Part shown: positions 46,684-55,294 of the stretch, one piece after another
How positions within the stretch are numbered: position 1 is the stretch's first letter
Layout of the letters: the number at the start of each line of letters is the position of its first letter
NCBI GenBank assembly: GCA_937871585.1
Contig: CALMPJ010000043.1
Location: forward strand, 1 to 64,000
DNA: 64,000 bases
From: an uncultured Acidobacteriota bacterium
Lineage (GTDB): Bacteria; Acidobacteriota; Blastocatellia; Pyrinomonadales; Pyrinomonadaceae
Reading direction: 5' to 3'
Translations under genes and position numbers: made by a program
Notes under the pieces: generated by a model
Databases searched by the model: none
What the model saw: only the letters and a program-made list of their open reading frames with translations
Told to the model about the DNA's origin: nothing

Positions 46684-47198
46684 TCGATGTACTTATAATT
46701 GGGCTGATAATCGTCGGGTTGATGGTCTATGCATCGACGCGTATCAAGCGTATATCGAGGGAGGCGTTTGAGTTCGAACGGATCGAGACCGATCAATATG
46801 TTCTCGAGAAACCGGACGGATTTCTGAACGTAATAGCTCCGCGGGAGCCTCTGTTGCTTGATGGATACAGCCGCGAATTTGGCGAAGAAAACGCATCCAA
46901 CATTCGCAGGGGCACATATAACCTAGTTTCGCGAAACGGCGTAGAAATTGCGGCCGCCTTTGGCGATATCGAGTCACTTGGAACGGTCGTGTCGGACGAA
47001 ACTTCGGTTATCGACGGAAAGAAGTATCGCGATGTCCGCGTGACGTTCATCGCCGACGGCATCGAGTACGAAGAGTTTTACAGGCTTTGTGGCAACGCTG
47101 ACGGCAGTTTTGTTTTCAAAGCTACGATGCTTGCAGATGCCGGCGACGAGGTCAGCAACGCCATCGTCAAGATGCTGGCGAGTTTTCAGGTCAAATAG
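46680..47198 (+). CDS. single-TM protein of unknown function
   Basis: A 172-residue protein with an N-terminal membrane anchor (about 3-19) and a mixed alpha/beta domain of about 150 residues; the strand pattern ESLGTVVSDETSVIDGKKYRD followed by VRVTFIADGIEYEEFYRLC suggests a beta-sheet-rich fold. No motif identifies a family. The ATG overlaps the rlmN stop by 4 bp. A single base separates its stop from the next gene's ATG, so the three genes form one run. Confidence 0.72.
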   Translation: MIDVLIIGLIIVGLMVYASTRIKRISREAFEFERIETDQYVLEKPDGFLNVIAPREPLLLDGYSREFGEENASNIRRGTYNLVSRNGVEIAAAFGDIESLGTVVSDETSVIDGKKYRDVRVTFIADGIEYEEFYRLCGNADGSFVFKATMLADAGDEVSNAIVKMLASFQVK

Positions 47199-47199
47199 T

Positions 47200-47667
47200 A
47201 TGAAAAAACTTCTAATTTGTTCTTCGATAGTATTTGGTATTTTGGCTGTCACGGCGCTCGACGCTGCGGCCCAGACCGTTAGCGGAAGGATCGGAAACGG
47301 CACGATACGCCGCGGCGTGGCGACTCGTGCGACAGTGACGCTTAGCATACCTGGCGGCTTGCATGTGAATTCGAATCGACCGGGAAGCGAATACTCGATC
47401 CCTACAACTGTCCGCGCAACCGCCGCCGGCGTTCGAATTTCGGCTGTCAGTTATCCGCGTGGAAAACGCAAATCGTTCTCTTTTTCGCAAACACCGATCA
47501 ATATTTACGACGGAAGCCCGACGTTTACGTTTAACGTGACTGTACCGCAAAGCTACAAGAAGTATTCTGTCGTCGTAAATGTAACGGTTCGATATCAGGC
47601 GTGTACTGACGAAGTTTGCTATGCACCGAAGACAAAGACGGCGAGGCTGACGGCCAGCGTTCTTTAG
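47200..47667 (+). CDS. secreted DsbD N-terminal-like domain protein
   Basis: 155 residues from the ATG at 47200, chosen because a signal peptide begins there (KKLLICSSIVFGILAVTALDAAAQ). The mature part is a beta-sandwich like the N-terminal domain of DsbD: LSIPGGLHVNSNRPG early and YQACTDEVCYAPKTK at the end, where the Cys pair separated by five residues matches the redox pair of DsbD-alpha. The membrane and thioredoxin parts of DsbD are absent, so it would need a separate electron donor. It ends 4 bp into the convergent pgeF gene. Confidence 0.82.
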   Translation: MKKLLICSSIVFGILAVTALDAAAQTVSGRIGNGTIRRGVATRATVTLSIPGGLHVNSNRPGSEYSIPTTVRATAAGVRISAVSYPRGKRKSFSFSQTPINIYDGSPTFTFNVTVPQSYKKYSVVVNVTVRYQACTDEVCYAPKTKTARLTASVL

Positions 47668-48518
47668 GGGCGTCCAATTACCGAAAGCAGGCGGCCGGTC
47701 TTGCCGTTCGTCTGTTTTTCGCGTCTGTACGAGAAGAAAAGGTCGGTGCGTTCCATCGTACAAAAAGGTGCGAGGAAGATGTTGGCAGCATCTACGCCGA
47801 TGCTCAATAATTGGTCGCGATTTGCTGCGTGAAGGTCGACTAAAGCGTGGCCTTCGCGAGTCGGTGTAAAGTACTTTTGACTGATCTCGCCGAAGTTGTT
47901 CTGGAACTCATCAATGACGTCCCGGCCGATCTCATAATTTCCGCATAATGCCGCCGGGCCGATGGCCGCGATCATCTTTGACGGATCGGCTCCGTACTTT
48001 TCTATCAACACATTTATCGCTTTTACGACGATGGACCTTACGGTGCCTCGCCAGCCTGCGTGAACTGCGGCGAATGCTCCTGAGTTTGGATCGCCAATCA
48101 AGACAGGCACGCAATCGGCCGTTTTGGCACCGGCCAATATGCCGGTGATGTTCGATGCAACAGCGTCGGCGTGTTCTTCGCTGTCGCCGATATCTTCAAT
48201 GCTGTCAATAGTTTTGATCGTGTCACCGTGAACTTGCCAGACCATCGCGAGCTTCATTTCGCCATCAAATGCTCGCAAGAAACGCCGTCGATTCTCGAAG
48301 ATATTCTCTGCCGCGTCTTCATTGAAACCGGCGAGATTGAGGTCGCCAGAAGGGAACGGCGAGACGCCGCCGAGGCGTGTTGAGAAGCCGTTTACAAAAC
48401 CGGCATCCTCGAGCGGCTTACAAATGAGCACCTTAACGCTGCCGCGTTCTCGCCAATAGAAGCCGCGTTCGGTTAGAATTTGTTTTTCGCTTATGATCGT
48501 TTCGACAGGCATCGACAT
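47664..48518 (-). CDS. pgeF: peptidoglycan editing factor / laccase-domain protein
   Basis: A 284-residue protein of the YfiH/PgeF family. The metal/active-site residues lie in MVWQVHGD, ADCVPVLIGDP and AAVHAGWRGTVRSIV; the CGNYEIGRDVIDEF and HALVDLHAANRDQL motifs follow. Family members act on purine nucleosides or remove mis-incorporated L-Ser from UDP-MurNAc; older annotation calls them polyphenol oxidases. The first Met codons (48518 and 48512) lie inside the 5' end of the divergent acpS gene, so the two genes overlap head to head by 20-26 bp. Its 3' end overlaps the DsbD-like gene by 4 bp. Confidence 0.9.
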   Translation of the reverse strand: MSMPVETIISEKQILTERGFYWRERGSVKVLICKPLEDAGFVNGFSTRLGGVSPFPSGDLNLAGFNEDAAENIFENRRRFLRAFDGEMKLAMVWQVHGDTIKTIDSIEDIGDSEEHADAVASNITGILAGAKTADCVPVLIGDPNSGAFAAVHAGWRGTVRSIVVKAINVLIEKYGADPSKMIAAIGPAALCGNYEIGRDVIDEFQNNFGEISQKYFTPTREGHALVDLHAANRDQLLSIGVDAANIFLAPFCTMERTDLFFSYRREKQTNGKTGRLLSVIGRP

Positions 48519-48870
48519 TGTAGAAGTTTATCGCATCGCGGAAACGATGACGAGAACGCCGCGGTTTGTCGAGCGTGTGTTCACTGATGAAGAACGCGAA
48601 TACTGCGACAGCCGAGGTGCCGCTGCTGCACAAAGCTACGCGGCAAGATTTGCTGCAAAAGAAGCTTTCCTAAAGGCGATCAAAACCGGATGGAGCGGCA
48701 AAATAAGATGGCACGATGTCGAAGTAAAAAGGGACGAAACCGGAGTTCCGTCCCTAAGTATCACCGGCGAAGCCGCTATAAAACTCGCCGAACTCGGCGG
48801 CACATCGATTCACCTCGCCATCTCGCACACGACCGAGCACGCCATCGCACAAGTCATTATTGAGGCGTAG
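48493..48870 (+). CDS. acpS: holo-ACP synthase
   Basis: A 125-residue AcpS, full length. IVSTGIDIVEVYRI carries the first metal-binding Asp and AARFAAKEAFLKA the Glu/Lys pair of the 4'-phosphopantetheinyl transferase fold; HLAISHTTEHAIAQVI ends it. The enzyme moves phosphopantetheine from CoA to acyl carrier protein. The family start fixes the ATG at 48493, which makes the head-to-head overlap with pgeF real unless pgeF starts at a rare codon. The last 14 bp overlap the convergent secreted nuclease. Confidence 0.94.
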   Translation: MIVSTGIDIVEVYRIAETMTRTPRFVERVFTDEEREYCDSRGAAAAQSYAARFAAKEAFLKAIKTGWSGKIRWHDVEVKRDETGVPSLSITGEAAIKLAELGGTSIHLAISHTTEHAIAQVIIEA

Positions 48871-50752
48871 GTTTCGGAGTCGCAGCCGGCTTTGGCTCAT
48901 CTAGCGACAGGAACAAAACCGGTGCATCGTGGTCCGAGATGCGCTCAGGGCGATTCGGGTCGCCTGCCCAAACATCAGGAAAATCAGCGTTTACACGGGC
49001 GTAGCCAAATTTGAGCAAACGATCACGTAAAGGCTTGTTGATCAGAATATGGTCGAGCACTTGAGCCGAACCGTCGAATGAATACGAATATCGATTTTTC
49101 TGATCGATGAAATCCACCATCGTAGCAAGGCCCGTCGTGTATGCCGTCTTCGACGGCGAAAGCACATTCGGATCGGACTTGCCCTTTAGAATACCAACGA
49201 GATCGTTGTAACCGTCGTTGAACTGAAACGAATTAAGATCGCCGCAAATGATGATCTTCTCGGCCGCGTCGGCCTTCTGCCGGTCATCGACCCATTTCGC
49301 GAGCCATTCGGCCTGGATACGGCGTTTGTCTTGAACGCGTTTGCCGTCTTTCTCGTCGTTAATGCCGCCGTATGATTTGAAATGATTGACCACGATCGTG
49401 ACGGCAAGCGGTTTTGCGGACGCCGGATCGATCGCTTCGACACGGATCATAAGCGGCGGACGATCGTATAGCTTTTCGTTCGGATATGCGGCAGGCGAGG
49501 TGTTCTTTTCGTCCTTTCCGAGTTGGACGGTCTCGATCACCTTTAGCTTTGTCGACTTTACAAGATAGCCGACATCGATGCCGCGTCCGTCGTTGCCTTC
49601 TTCGAGATACGGTACGTATTTCGGATCAGGTTGGCCGGCGGCTACAGCGTCGGAGTTGATCTGATCGGCAAGCTTTTTGAGAACCTTGAGATTCTCGACT
49701 TCGCTAACGCCAATAATGTCAGGTGTCGCAAGCACGGTTCTGATCGCAAGCGACGTTTTCTTGATCTTGGTGCGGAACACATCTTTCGCTAGTGTCGTTT
49801 CCTTTTCGACGTTGCTCGAATTTACTTCGTCGTCGAACAGGTTCTCAAGATTCGCTGCGGCAACGGTCATCTCACGCCGTCCTGCGGAACTGACAGCCAC
49901 AAAGCCTTTGACGTTCTCGGGTGTGGGCCGGCCATTGGCATCGACGATCAGTGTGTAAAAGCGACGCGAATAGTCGATCACGCCGGTTAGGCCTTTGAAT
50001 GTGGCACCGACGGGAACGTCAATAGCGGTCGTGTCCTCCTGCTGCAGAGAATCGACACGCAGCAATTCAGGATTGCCGTCAAACAGCGGCGTCGTTGCCG
50101 GCAGCTTGTCAAAAAATGCCGTTAGACGATCAACTCCCGGCTCTCGAAATGGTCGAGGTGCTCCGGAAACCGTCACGTAGAACACTCCGTTCGACGTTAC
50201 GGCCCCTGTCTTCTCATTACTAAATCCGCCGGTCGGGGCGACGACGGTTGCGTCGAGACGAACACGCATTCCCTCAAATTTCTCGAGCTGATCCGGCATG
50301 CCTTTCGGATCAAGCTCCTTTGAGGTCAAAACGATCGGAGCCGGCAGCGGATTGTCTTTGCCGAGTACCTTTACTGTCGGACGAGTGATCTCGGTGATCG
50401 ATATGAATATACGTTCGGTTCTCGGCTTAAATTCGATAACAGTTCCAACGACCTCGACCAGATCGCCTATCGCAACCTGAGCTGCACTGTTCTCGCCATA
50501 CACCAAAATGCCCTCAGAGGTATTTGGATCAGCATCGATCTTTGCGTCGGGCGTTTGAATGTAAAAACTCTTCTTCAAAACCGAGGTCACGACACCGGTC
50601 GTTTTAACATTCTGATTCTCAAATGGCGTAATGCCCCTTGGCCCTTGCAACTGAGCGATAGACAATTCCGTCTGTGCAGAGACGCCAAAGGCGCCTGTTG
50701 CTAAAACAAAGGCGCCTAGGAGAAAGGTAAACAAATTGCGTTGAACTTTCAT
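48857..50752 (-). CDS. secreted endonuclease/exonuclease/phosphatase (ExeM-like)
   Basis: A 631-residue exported nuclease. A signal peptide (to about GVSAQ, residue 26) is followed by an OB-like domain (about 35-130), then a linker, and an EEP catalytic domain from about residue 295: AANLENLFDDEV, IIGVSEVENLKVLKKLA, GRGIDVGYLVKSTKL, IVVNHFKSYGG, IICGDLNSFQF, LDHILINK and ISDHDAPVLF. These provide the Glu, Asp, Asn and His of the DNase I-type site. Related proteins degrade extracellular DNA. The final 15 residues are Pro-rich. It lies 2 bp after the frameshifted nuclease gene, so two secreted nucleases would come from one transcript. Confidence 0.92.
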   Translation of the reverse strand: MKVQRNLFTFLLGAFVLATGAFGVSAQTELSIAQLQGPRGITPFENQNVKTTGVVTSVLKKSFYIQTPDAKIDADPNTSEGILVYGENSAAQVAIGDLVEVVGTVIEFKPRTERIFISITEITRPTVKVLGKDNPLPAPIVLTSKELDPKGMPDQLEKFEGMRVRLDATVVAPTGGFSNEKTGAVTSNGVFYVTVSGAPRPFREPGVDRLTAFFDKLPATTPLFDGNPELLRVDSLQQEDTTAIDVPVGATFKGLTGVIDYSRRFYTLIVDANGRPTPENVKGFVAVSSAGRREMTVAAANLENLFDDEVNSSNVEKETTLAKDVFRTKIKKTSLAIRTVLATPDIIGVSEVENLKVLKKLADQINSDAVAAGQPDPKYVPYLEEGNDGRGIDVGYLVKSTKLKVIETVQLGKDEKNTSPAAYPNEKLYDRPPLMIRVEAIDPASAKPLAVTIVVNHFKSYGGINDEKDGKRVQDKRRIQAEWLAKWVDDRQKADAAEKIIICGDLNSFQFNDGYNDLVGILKGKSDPNVLSPSKTAYTTGLATMVDFIDQKNRYSYSFDGSAQVLDHILINKPLRDRLLKFGYARVNADFPDVWAGDPNRPERISDHDAPVLFLSLDEPKPAATPKPTPQ

Positions 50753-50754
50753 AA

Positions 50755-52487
50755 TTACAATCTATCGCGTCTGCGTTCGATGATCTCCTGAGTATTCTTT
50801 GGGATCAGGTTAAAGAAGTTGTAGCCGGTCAGATACTCGACCGCATCGACTGTTACACGATAATTACGCCAAGGCGTATTCTGAACAATGCTTTCGTTCG
50901 ACATTATCACACCAAATGCACGCGTCGTTCGCGTTGAGGCACGTGTCAGATCGTCATTACCGTTCGCTAATACGAGCACAACCTTCCAAGTTACCTTGGG
51001 AACGACAACACGATTCTGAGCTGTCGAACCGATCGTGATCGGCTGATTGCTGCCATCAACTGCCTGTCCATGTCCTCCGGAAACAATGTAGATCTCGTTG
51101 CCCTGAGCCGCCAGCGTACGGCAATAATTTTCGAGATCGACCCATGGCCCTTGGTTGTTCGCCGGAAGCTGCGGAACCATGTTGGTCATTAGATACGTTT
51201 CGGTATTGATCGGTTGCGTGACAGTTCGGTCGCCGGACGGACACATGTGTCCTCGGTCATAAACAGGCTCAGAATAGTCAGCCGGAACTACCTGATACCA
51301 ACCGTTCGGAAGACTCGTGTCCGGTGCAAAGCTGCCGTTATTAGCCCCTCCGATGAATCAAGACGCCACGCGGTCCAGTTCGGGATATTTCGCGAGCGGT
51401 TCCATGACAGCGAGTAGCCCGTTTTGGTCATGAGATAGTTATTCTCATTGGCAATACTGTTGGTTGCGCCGCTTGGATTACCAAGCAGAAGAGGATCTTC
51501 GTTCGGGAGCGTGCCATTGACCGTGAAATTGACGTTCGACGGTGCTGTGCGGCCCTGAGCGTCACTCGCGGTGGCAGATAGCACTTTCAGCCCTGCCGAT
51601 GTGCCTGCCGAAACGGTGGCGAGATACGAAAACTTATTATCGCCCGCCGTTACGTCGCCGTTCGTGCCGTCATCGAAGAAAGTCTGCGTTGCCGAACCGC
51701 CGATCTGCGAGAGGTTTCCGCTGACAGTGATGCCGGTGCTTGGGGGCGTGGTCGCCGGAATGACAGTCATCACTAACAGAGTAGTGCCTCCGGCATTCGC
51801 TGAAGTTGGATTTGCGGCCAAAGCACCGAATAGAGTAGTGCCGCCTCCGCTACAGGTGTTCGCAGGTGTTGAAATGTTTCGAGCAGCAGCGGGCGTCAAC
51901 GTCGTGAAATCAGAGGAGTTGTTGTCCGTGTCCTGACAGCCATTGAGACCGCGAATCTTACTGTTGTCGTTGCCCGGAGCCGGTGTCGCAGTGTTCTCGA
52001 CAAAGACATTCGTCGCTGTGCCCCAACCGATAGAATCGATCACCGTGCCTGTGTTGCTGTCGCCCAGTCTGATCGCAATGCCTCCGCCCGCAGCTGCCAT
52101 AGAACAGGTACAAACCGCCGGATCGTAGACCTTGTCTGGTGCAACTCCGCCATCGTAGCTAACGGCAGCGATCAGATAATAGTGACCAGGTTGCAGGATG
52201 GTCGACGTCGTCCAAACTGCCATTGGCCCGACGTCATTCGTTCCCGTTGCCGATCGATATACAACTCGATAACCGTTTAGATCGACCGGATCGTCACCAT
52301 TATTATGAATTTCGATGAATTCATCGTTGGCATTTGCCCCGCCGCCCATCTGGATCTGACTGATAACAAGATTCGGCGACGGCATAAGGCTGCTTGCCGC
52401 CTCGTCCCGGGCCGAAACACGAACACTAACTATCGCCGCTGTTACAATCAGCAAGCACACCGCAAAAATTACAAGATACTTCTTCAT
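50755..52487 (-). pseudogene. frameshifted secreted LTD / NucA-type endonuclease
   Basis: Two minus-strand frames make one protein. The first runs from the ATG at 52487: signal peptide, a lamin-tail domain (NLVISQIQMGGGANANDEFIEI), an Ig-like domain, and the start of a NucA-type nuclease (LLGNPSGATN to NWTAWRLDSS), before going out of frame and stopping at 51288. The second frame is open from about 51350 and continues with FIGGANNGSFAPDTSLPNG, catalytic YDRGHMCPSGDRT and the nuclease end at 50755. Loss of one base near the GGGG run at 51345-51348 explains the break. It could be a real mutation or a sequencing error. The nuclease cannot be made whole unless ribosomes shift frame. Confidence 0.88.
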
Positions 52488-52594
52488 CAAATAAGCCCCA
52501 CTTGATCTAACCGAGAGACGCGCAAACCTATTTTGTATCACAAAAACGACCTCAAATCGAGGCGATCTAAGGTGAAAATAAGATCGTTTTAAGA

Positions 52595-53050
52595 CTAGGC
52601 ACCAAACTGTTTCAGGTGATGATCGATGTGTTTATAACCGAGTTTCCCCCATTGCTTTCGGGTCAAAGCACCGAAAGTCGGGTGCCGTGCCCACGCGTGA
52701 TCTTCGGGAAGTTCGGCCATCCGATCGAGGTTTGCGATAACCGCAGAACGATCACGTTCGAAATCGGCCGGAGGCGTTCCGTTTTTCAACTGATCGATCT
52801 CTTTAGCGGCCGGAGCGCTCTTTGGCATCGGAACGACGTTCAAGATCAGAAATTTGACCACGGTTCGAAGAAATAGATTGTTCTTTTCCGCAACCTCACG
52901 TTCGCCGAATGACATCAGAAATCCATCATTTACGTGACAAAGCATCTGTCCGACGTTCATCTTGCCCCAAATTGCTTGCGATTCCGGTGTTAATGATTCC
53001 AAGCGTCGGCGAACATCGTCTCGTATGTTTTTTTCAAATAGTGTACTCAT
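52595..53050 (-). CDS. DUF1569 / DinB-like protein
   Basis: A 151-residue soluble helical protein. The elements WGKMNVGQMLCHVNDGFLMSFG near residue 30 and HPTFGALTRKQWGKLGYKHIDHHLKQFG at the C-terminus are those of DUF1569, related to DinB/YfiT four-helix metal proteins. The His residues (CHVND, KHIDHH) could form the metal site. The function of the family is unknown. A strong SD (AAAGGAGG) lies 6 nt before the ATG, inside the 3' end of the sigma-factor gene (17-bp overlap), so it is probably co-expressed with the sigma factor. Confidence 0.85.
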   Translation of the reverse strand: MSTLFEKNIRDDVRRRLESLTPESQAIWGKMNVGQMLCHVNDGFLMSFGEREVAEKNNLFLRTVVKFLILNVVPMPKSAPAAKEIDQLKNGTPPADFERDRSAVIANLDRMAELPEDHAWARHPTFGALTRKQWGKLGYKHIDHHLKQFGA

Positions 53051-54302
53051 TCATTGCCTCCTTTAGGTCCGCAATTCTATTCGATATTACGCGACGCGTG
53101 GTTTCATTATATGAAAGCGAGAGTGCTTTATCGTAAGCTGCTATCGCCTCCTCGAATTTGCTCGCAGCGGCTAGAAAATGAGCCCTAGCTCCGTGATACA
53201 GACAGTATTTATCTAGTCTGCCGTCGATCGCGAGTCGATCAAATCGCGACAACGCTGCTTCCGGCCCTTCGATATGGCCAATGGCTATCACACGATTGAG
53301 TTCGGCGATCGGCGAGTACTTTCGTTTCTGTAATAGATCGTAACACTCGACGATCCGCGGCCAATCCGTAGCCTCGATGGAAGCAGCCGCCGCATGGATC
53401 GAGGCGACCTCGGCTTCGATATGATAGTCCGAGATCTCGTTTCCGCGTGCCGACGCCATCATATGATCGAGGCCTCGGCCGATCAATTCGCGATCCCAAG
53501 CCGATCGGTCTTGATCACCGAGCAGCAGCATTTCACCATCACTATTTACGCGTGCGGGAAAGCGTGCTGCGTGAAAACAGAATAACGCCGCGAGAGCGTG
53601 CGTTTGCGGCGTCGATGTCGAGCGATGGTGTGACATGTTTTCAGCAAGCCTCATCGCCTCAGAACAAAGATCGCTCCGGATCGGCTCGCTGCCCGCAGTT
53701 GGCGAATAGCCTTCGTTGAACATTAAGTAGAGAACTTTATGCACGGCTGAAAGTCTTTCGGCGATCTCATTTCCCGAAGGTATTTCGAACGGGACACCAC
53801 CGGTTTTCAGGCTGGTTTTGGCTCGTGTAATGAGTTTAGCGACCGAAGCCTCATTCGAGAGAAATGCCCGTGCGATCTCGCCGACGCTGAATCCGCCGAC
53901 GATCTTCAACGTCAGTGCCACCTGGCTGTCGGGCGAGATGGTTGGGTGGCAGCAGGCGAAGATGAGCCGTAATTGGTCGTCGCCGATCTCGCCTTCAAAT
54001 TGTGTTATCGGCGTGTCTTCGTATACGAATTCTCGATCTTCTATGGCCAAGTTTCTTTGATCGCGTCGTAGTTTGTCGATCACCGAATTCTTCGCAACCT
54101 GAGTCAGCCATGCCGTCGGATTGTCCGGCGTGCCCGCGAATGGCCAGCGTTTCATCGCGGTTATCATAGCGTCCTGGATCGCGTCTTCGATCAGGTCGAT
54201 GTTCGAGACGCCGAATTTGCGGCTCAAGACAGCGGCCATCTTTCCGGCGTGATGCCTGAAAAGATGGCCGACGAAAGTATTAATTTCGCTTGTCTGTTCC
54301 AT
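53034..54302 (-). CDS. ECF42-type RNA polymerase sigma factor
   Basis: A 422-residue protein. Regions 2 and 4 of an ECF sigma factor occupy about 1-175 (DLIEDAIQDAMITAMKRWPF, SVGEIARAFLSNEASVAKLITRAK). A long C-terminal extension (about 185-422) holds helical, TPR-like repeats (YLMFNEGYSPTAGSEP, AELNRVIAIGHIEGPEAALSRFD). This layout, with a DGPF/YCII gene next to it, defines ECF42. These lack a classical anti-sigma, and the extension is thought to control activity. The DGPF gene ends 3 bp upstream, and the DUF1569 gene overlaps its end. Confidence 0.93.
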   Translation of the reverse strand: MEQTSEINTFVGHLFRHHAGKMAAVLSRKFGVSNIDLIEDAIQDAMITAMKRWPFAGTPDNPTAWLTQVAKNSVIDKLRRDQRNLAIEDREFVYEDTPITQFEGEIGDDQLRLIFACCHPTISPDSQVALTLKIVGGFSVGEIARAFLSNEASVAKLITRAKTSLKTGGVPFEIPSGNEIAERLSAVHKVLYLMFNEGYSPTAGSEPIRSDLCSEAMRLAENMSHHRSTSTPQTHALAALFCFHAARFPARVNSDGEMLLLGDQDRSAWDRELIGRGLDHMMASARGNEISDYHIEAEVASIHAAAASIEATDWPRIVECYDLLQKRKYSPIAELNRVIAIGHIEGPEAALSRFDRLAIDGRLDKYCLYHGARAHFLAAASKFEEAIAAYDKALSLSYNETTRRVISNRIADLKEAMNEYTI

Positions 54303-54305
54303 TTC

Positions 54306-54659
54306 CTAGCCCGTTGGTTCGATCTCGCGAAGCTCGATACGCCCACCGTATTTCAAGTGCGGACATTCAGCAGCAAGCGTAACAGCATCATCATACGAAT
54401 CAGCCGAGATGGCAAAGTAGCCACCGATCACTTCAGCCGCCTCGGCGTAAGGCCCGTCCGTCACTCGAAGCCCATCGTCGGTCATCGATAGATGACGGCC
54501 GCCTTCGTCCTTGAGTTTCTCGGCGTGGACGAACTTGCCCTGCGATTCGATCGAATGCCGCCACGCGACATATTCCTCGATAACTGCCTGCATATCTTCG
54601 GCCGAATACTGCGAAAAATCGGCTGGCTGCTCGTGCAGCAACAGCATATAGTTTGGCAT
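54306..54659 (-). CDS. DGPF/YCII-like protein
   Basis: A 117-residue protein of the YCII-related (DGPF) family: MPNYMLLLHE at the start, the eponymous DGPYAEAAEVIGGYFAI near residue 70, and AAECPHLKYGGRIELREI at the end. Family members form dimeric ferredoxin-like folds and are found beside ECF42 sigma factors, which appear to control their expression. A good SD (GGAGAAAGTT) precedes the ATG. It lies 3 bp before the sigma gene. The enzymatic role, if any, is unknown. Confidence 0.93.
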   Translation of the reverse strand: MPNYMLLLHEQPADFSQYSAEDMQAVIEEYVAWRHSIESQGKFVHAEKLKDEGGRHLSMTDDGLRVTDGPYAEAAEVIGGYFAISADSYDDAVTLAAECPHLKYGGRIELREIEPTG

Positions 54660-54715
54660 AACTTTCTCCTTTCTTCCTTTGCGAACTTTGCCTACTCGGC
54701 TCCTTTTCGGGAACC

Positions 54716-55231
54716 TCAGTTGGCCTTTGTCATCGCAAACATTTCCTCTTTCAGCGTCCCGTCTTTCTGTCTCAGACCAAGATAGATATTGAGTTTCTTA
54801 TCGCCGACCTTTTCGAACGTGAGGCCCGAGAACCGCATTCTGTCGCCCACACGATCAACGAATTTGAAGTCGACTGTCTTGTCCTTTTCTTCCCAGCCGA
54901 CAAGATCGGGCCTGAAATGTTTAAGTCGCAAGATCAGCGAACCCTCGACCTCCATCATCCACATCATCTCGTAAAAGACAGGTTTGTTATCCACGACGAG
55001 ACGATAGGTTCCGACCATGACGCCATTGTTAGGCTTGCTCCAGTTCTCCTCAGAAACGCCGCCAAGTCCTGTGCCTGTCCAATATCCCGCGAGCCAGGAA
55101 ATGTCGGCGATCGTAGCTTTTGCACTCGTCTGTCCTTCGGCAAGTTTCACCGTGTTCTCCGTGCTTTTGACTTGAGCCGCGACCGAAATCGATAGAAGCA
55201 GAGCGAGCGATATTGTATTTAGTAGCTTCAT
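54716..55231 (-). CDS. secreted DUF6265 protein
   Basis: 171 residues from the ATG at 55231, set by a strong SD (GGAGGAATT) and a signal peptide (KLLNTISLALLLSISVAAQ); the open frame begins at 55279. The mature domain has DISWLAGYWTGTGLGGVSEENW and GVMVGTYRLV, then MRFSGLTFEKVGDKKL, fitting DUF6265, a lipocalin-like beta-barrel family of unknown function. It lies upstream of the DGPF gene on the same strand with a 56-bp gap, so it may belong to the same ECF42-linked run or be separate. Confidence 0.82.
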   Translation of the reverse strand: MKLLNTISLALLLSISVAAQVKSTENTVKLAEGQTSAKATIADISWLAGYWTGTGLGGVSEENWSKPNNGVMVGTYRLVVDNKPVFYEMMWMMEVEGSLILRLKHFRPDLVGWEEKDKTVDFKFVDRVGDRMRFSGLTFEKVGDKKLNIYLGLRQKDGTLKEEMFAMTKAN

Positions 55232-55294
55232 AATTCCTCCTTCACCTACTAGACGAATAGACGAGACGAAAATGGACATTGATGTCGAAAAATC

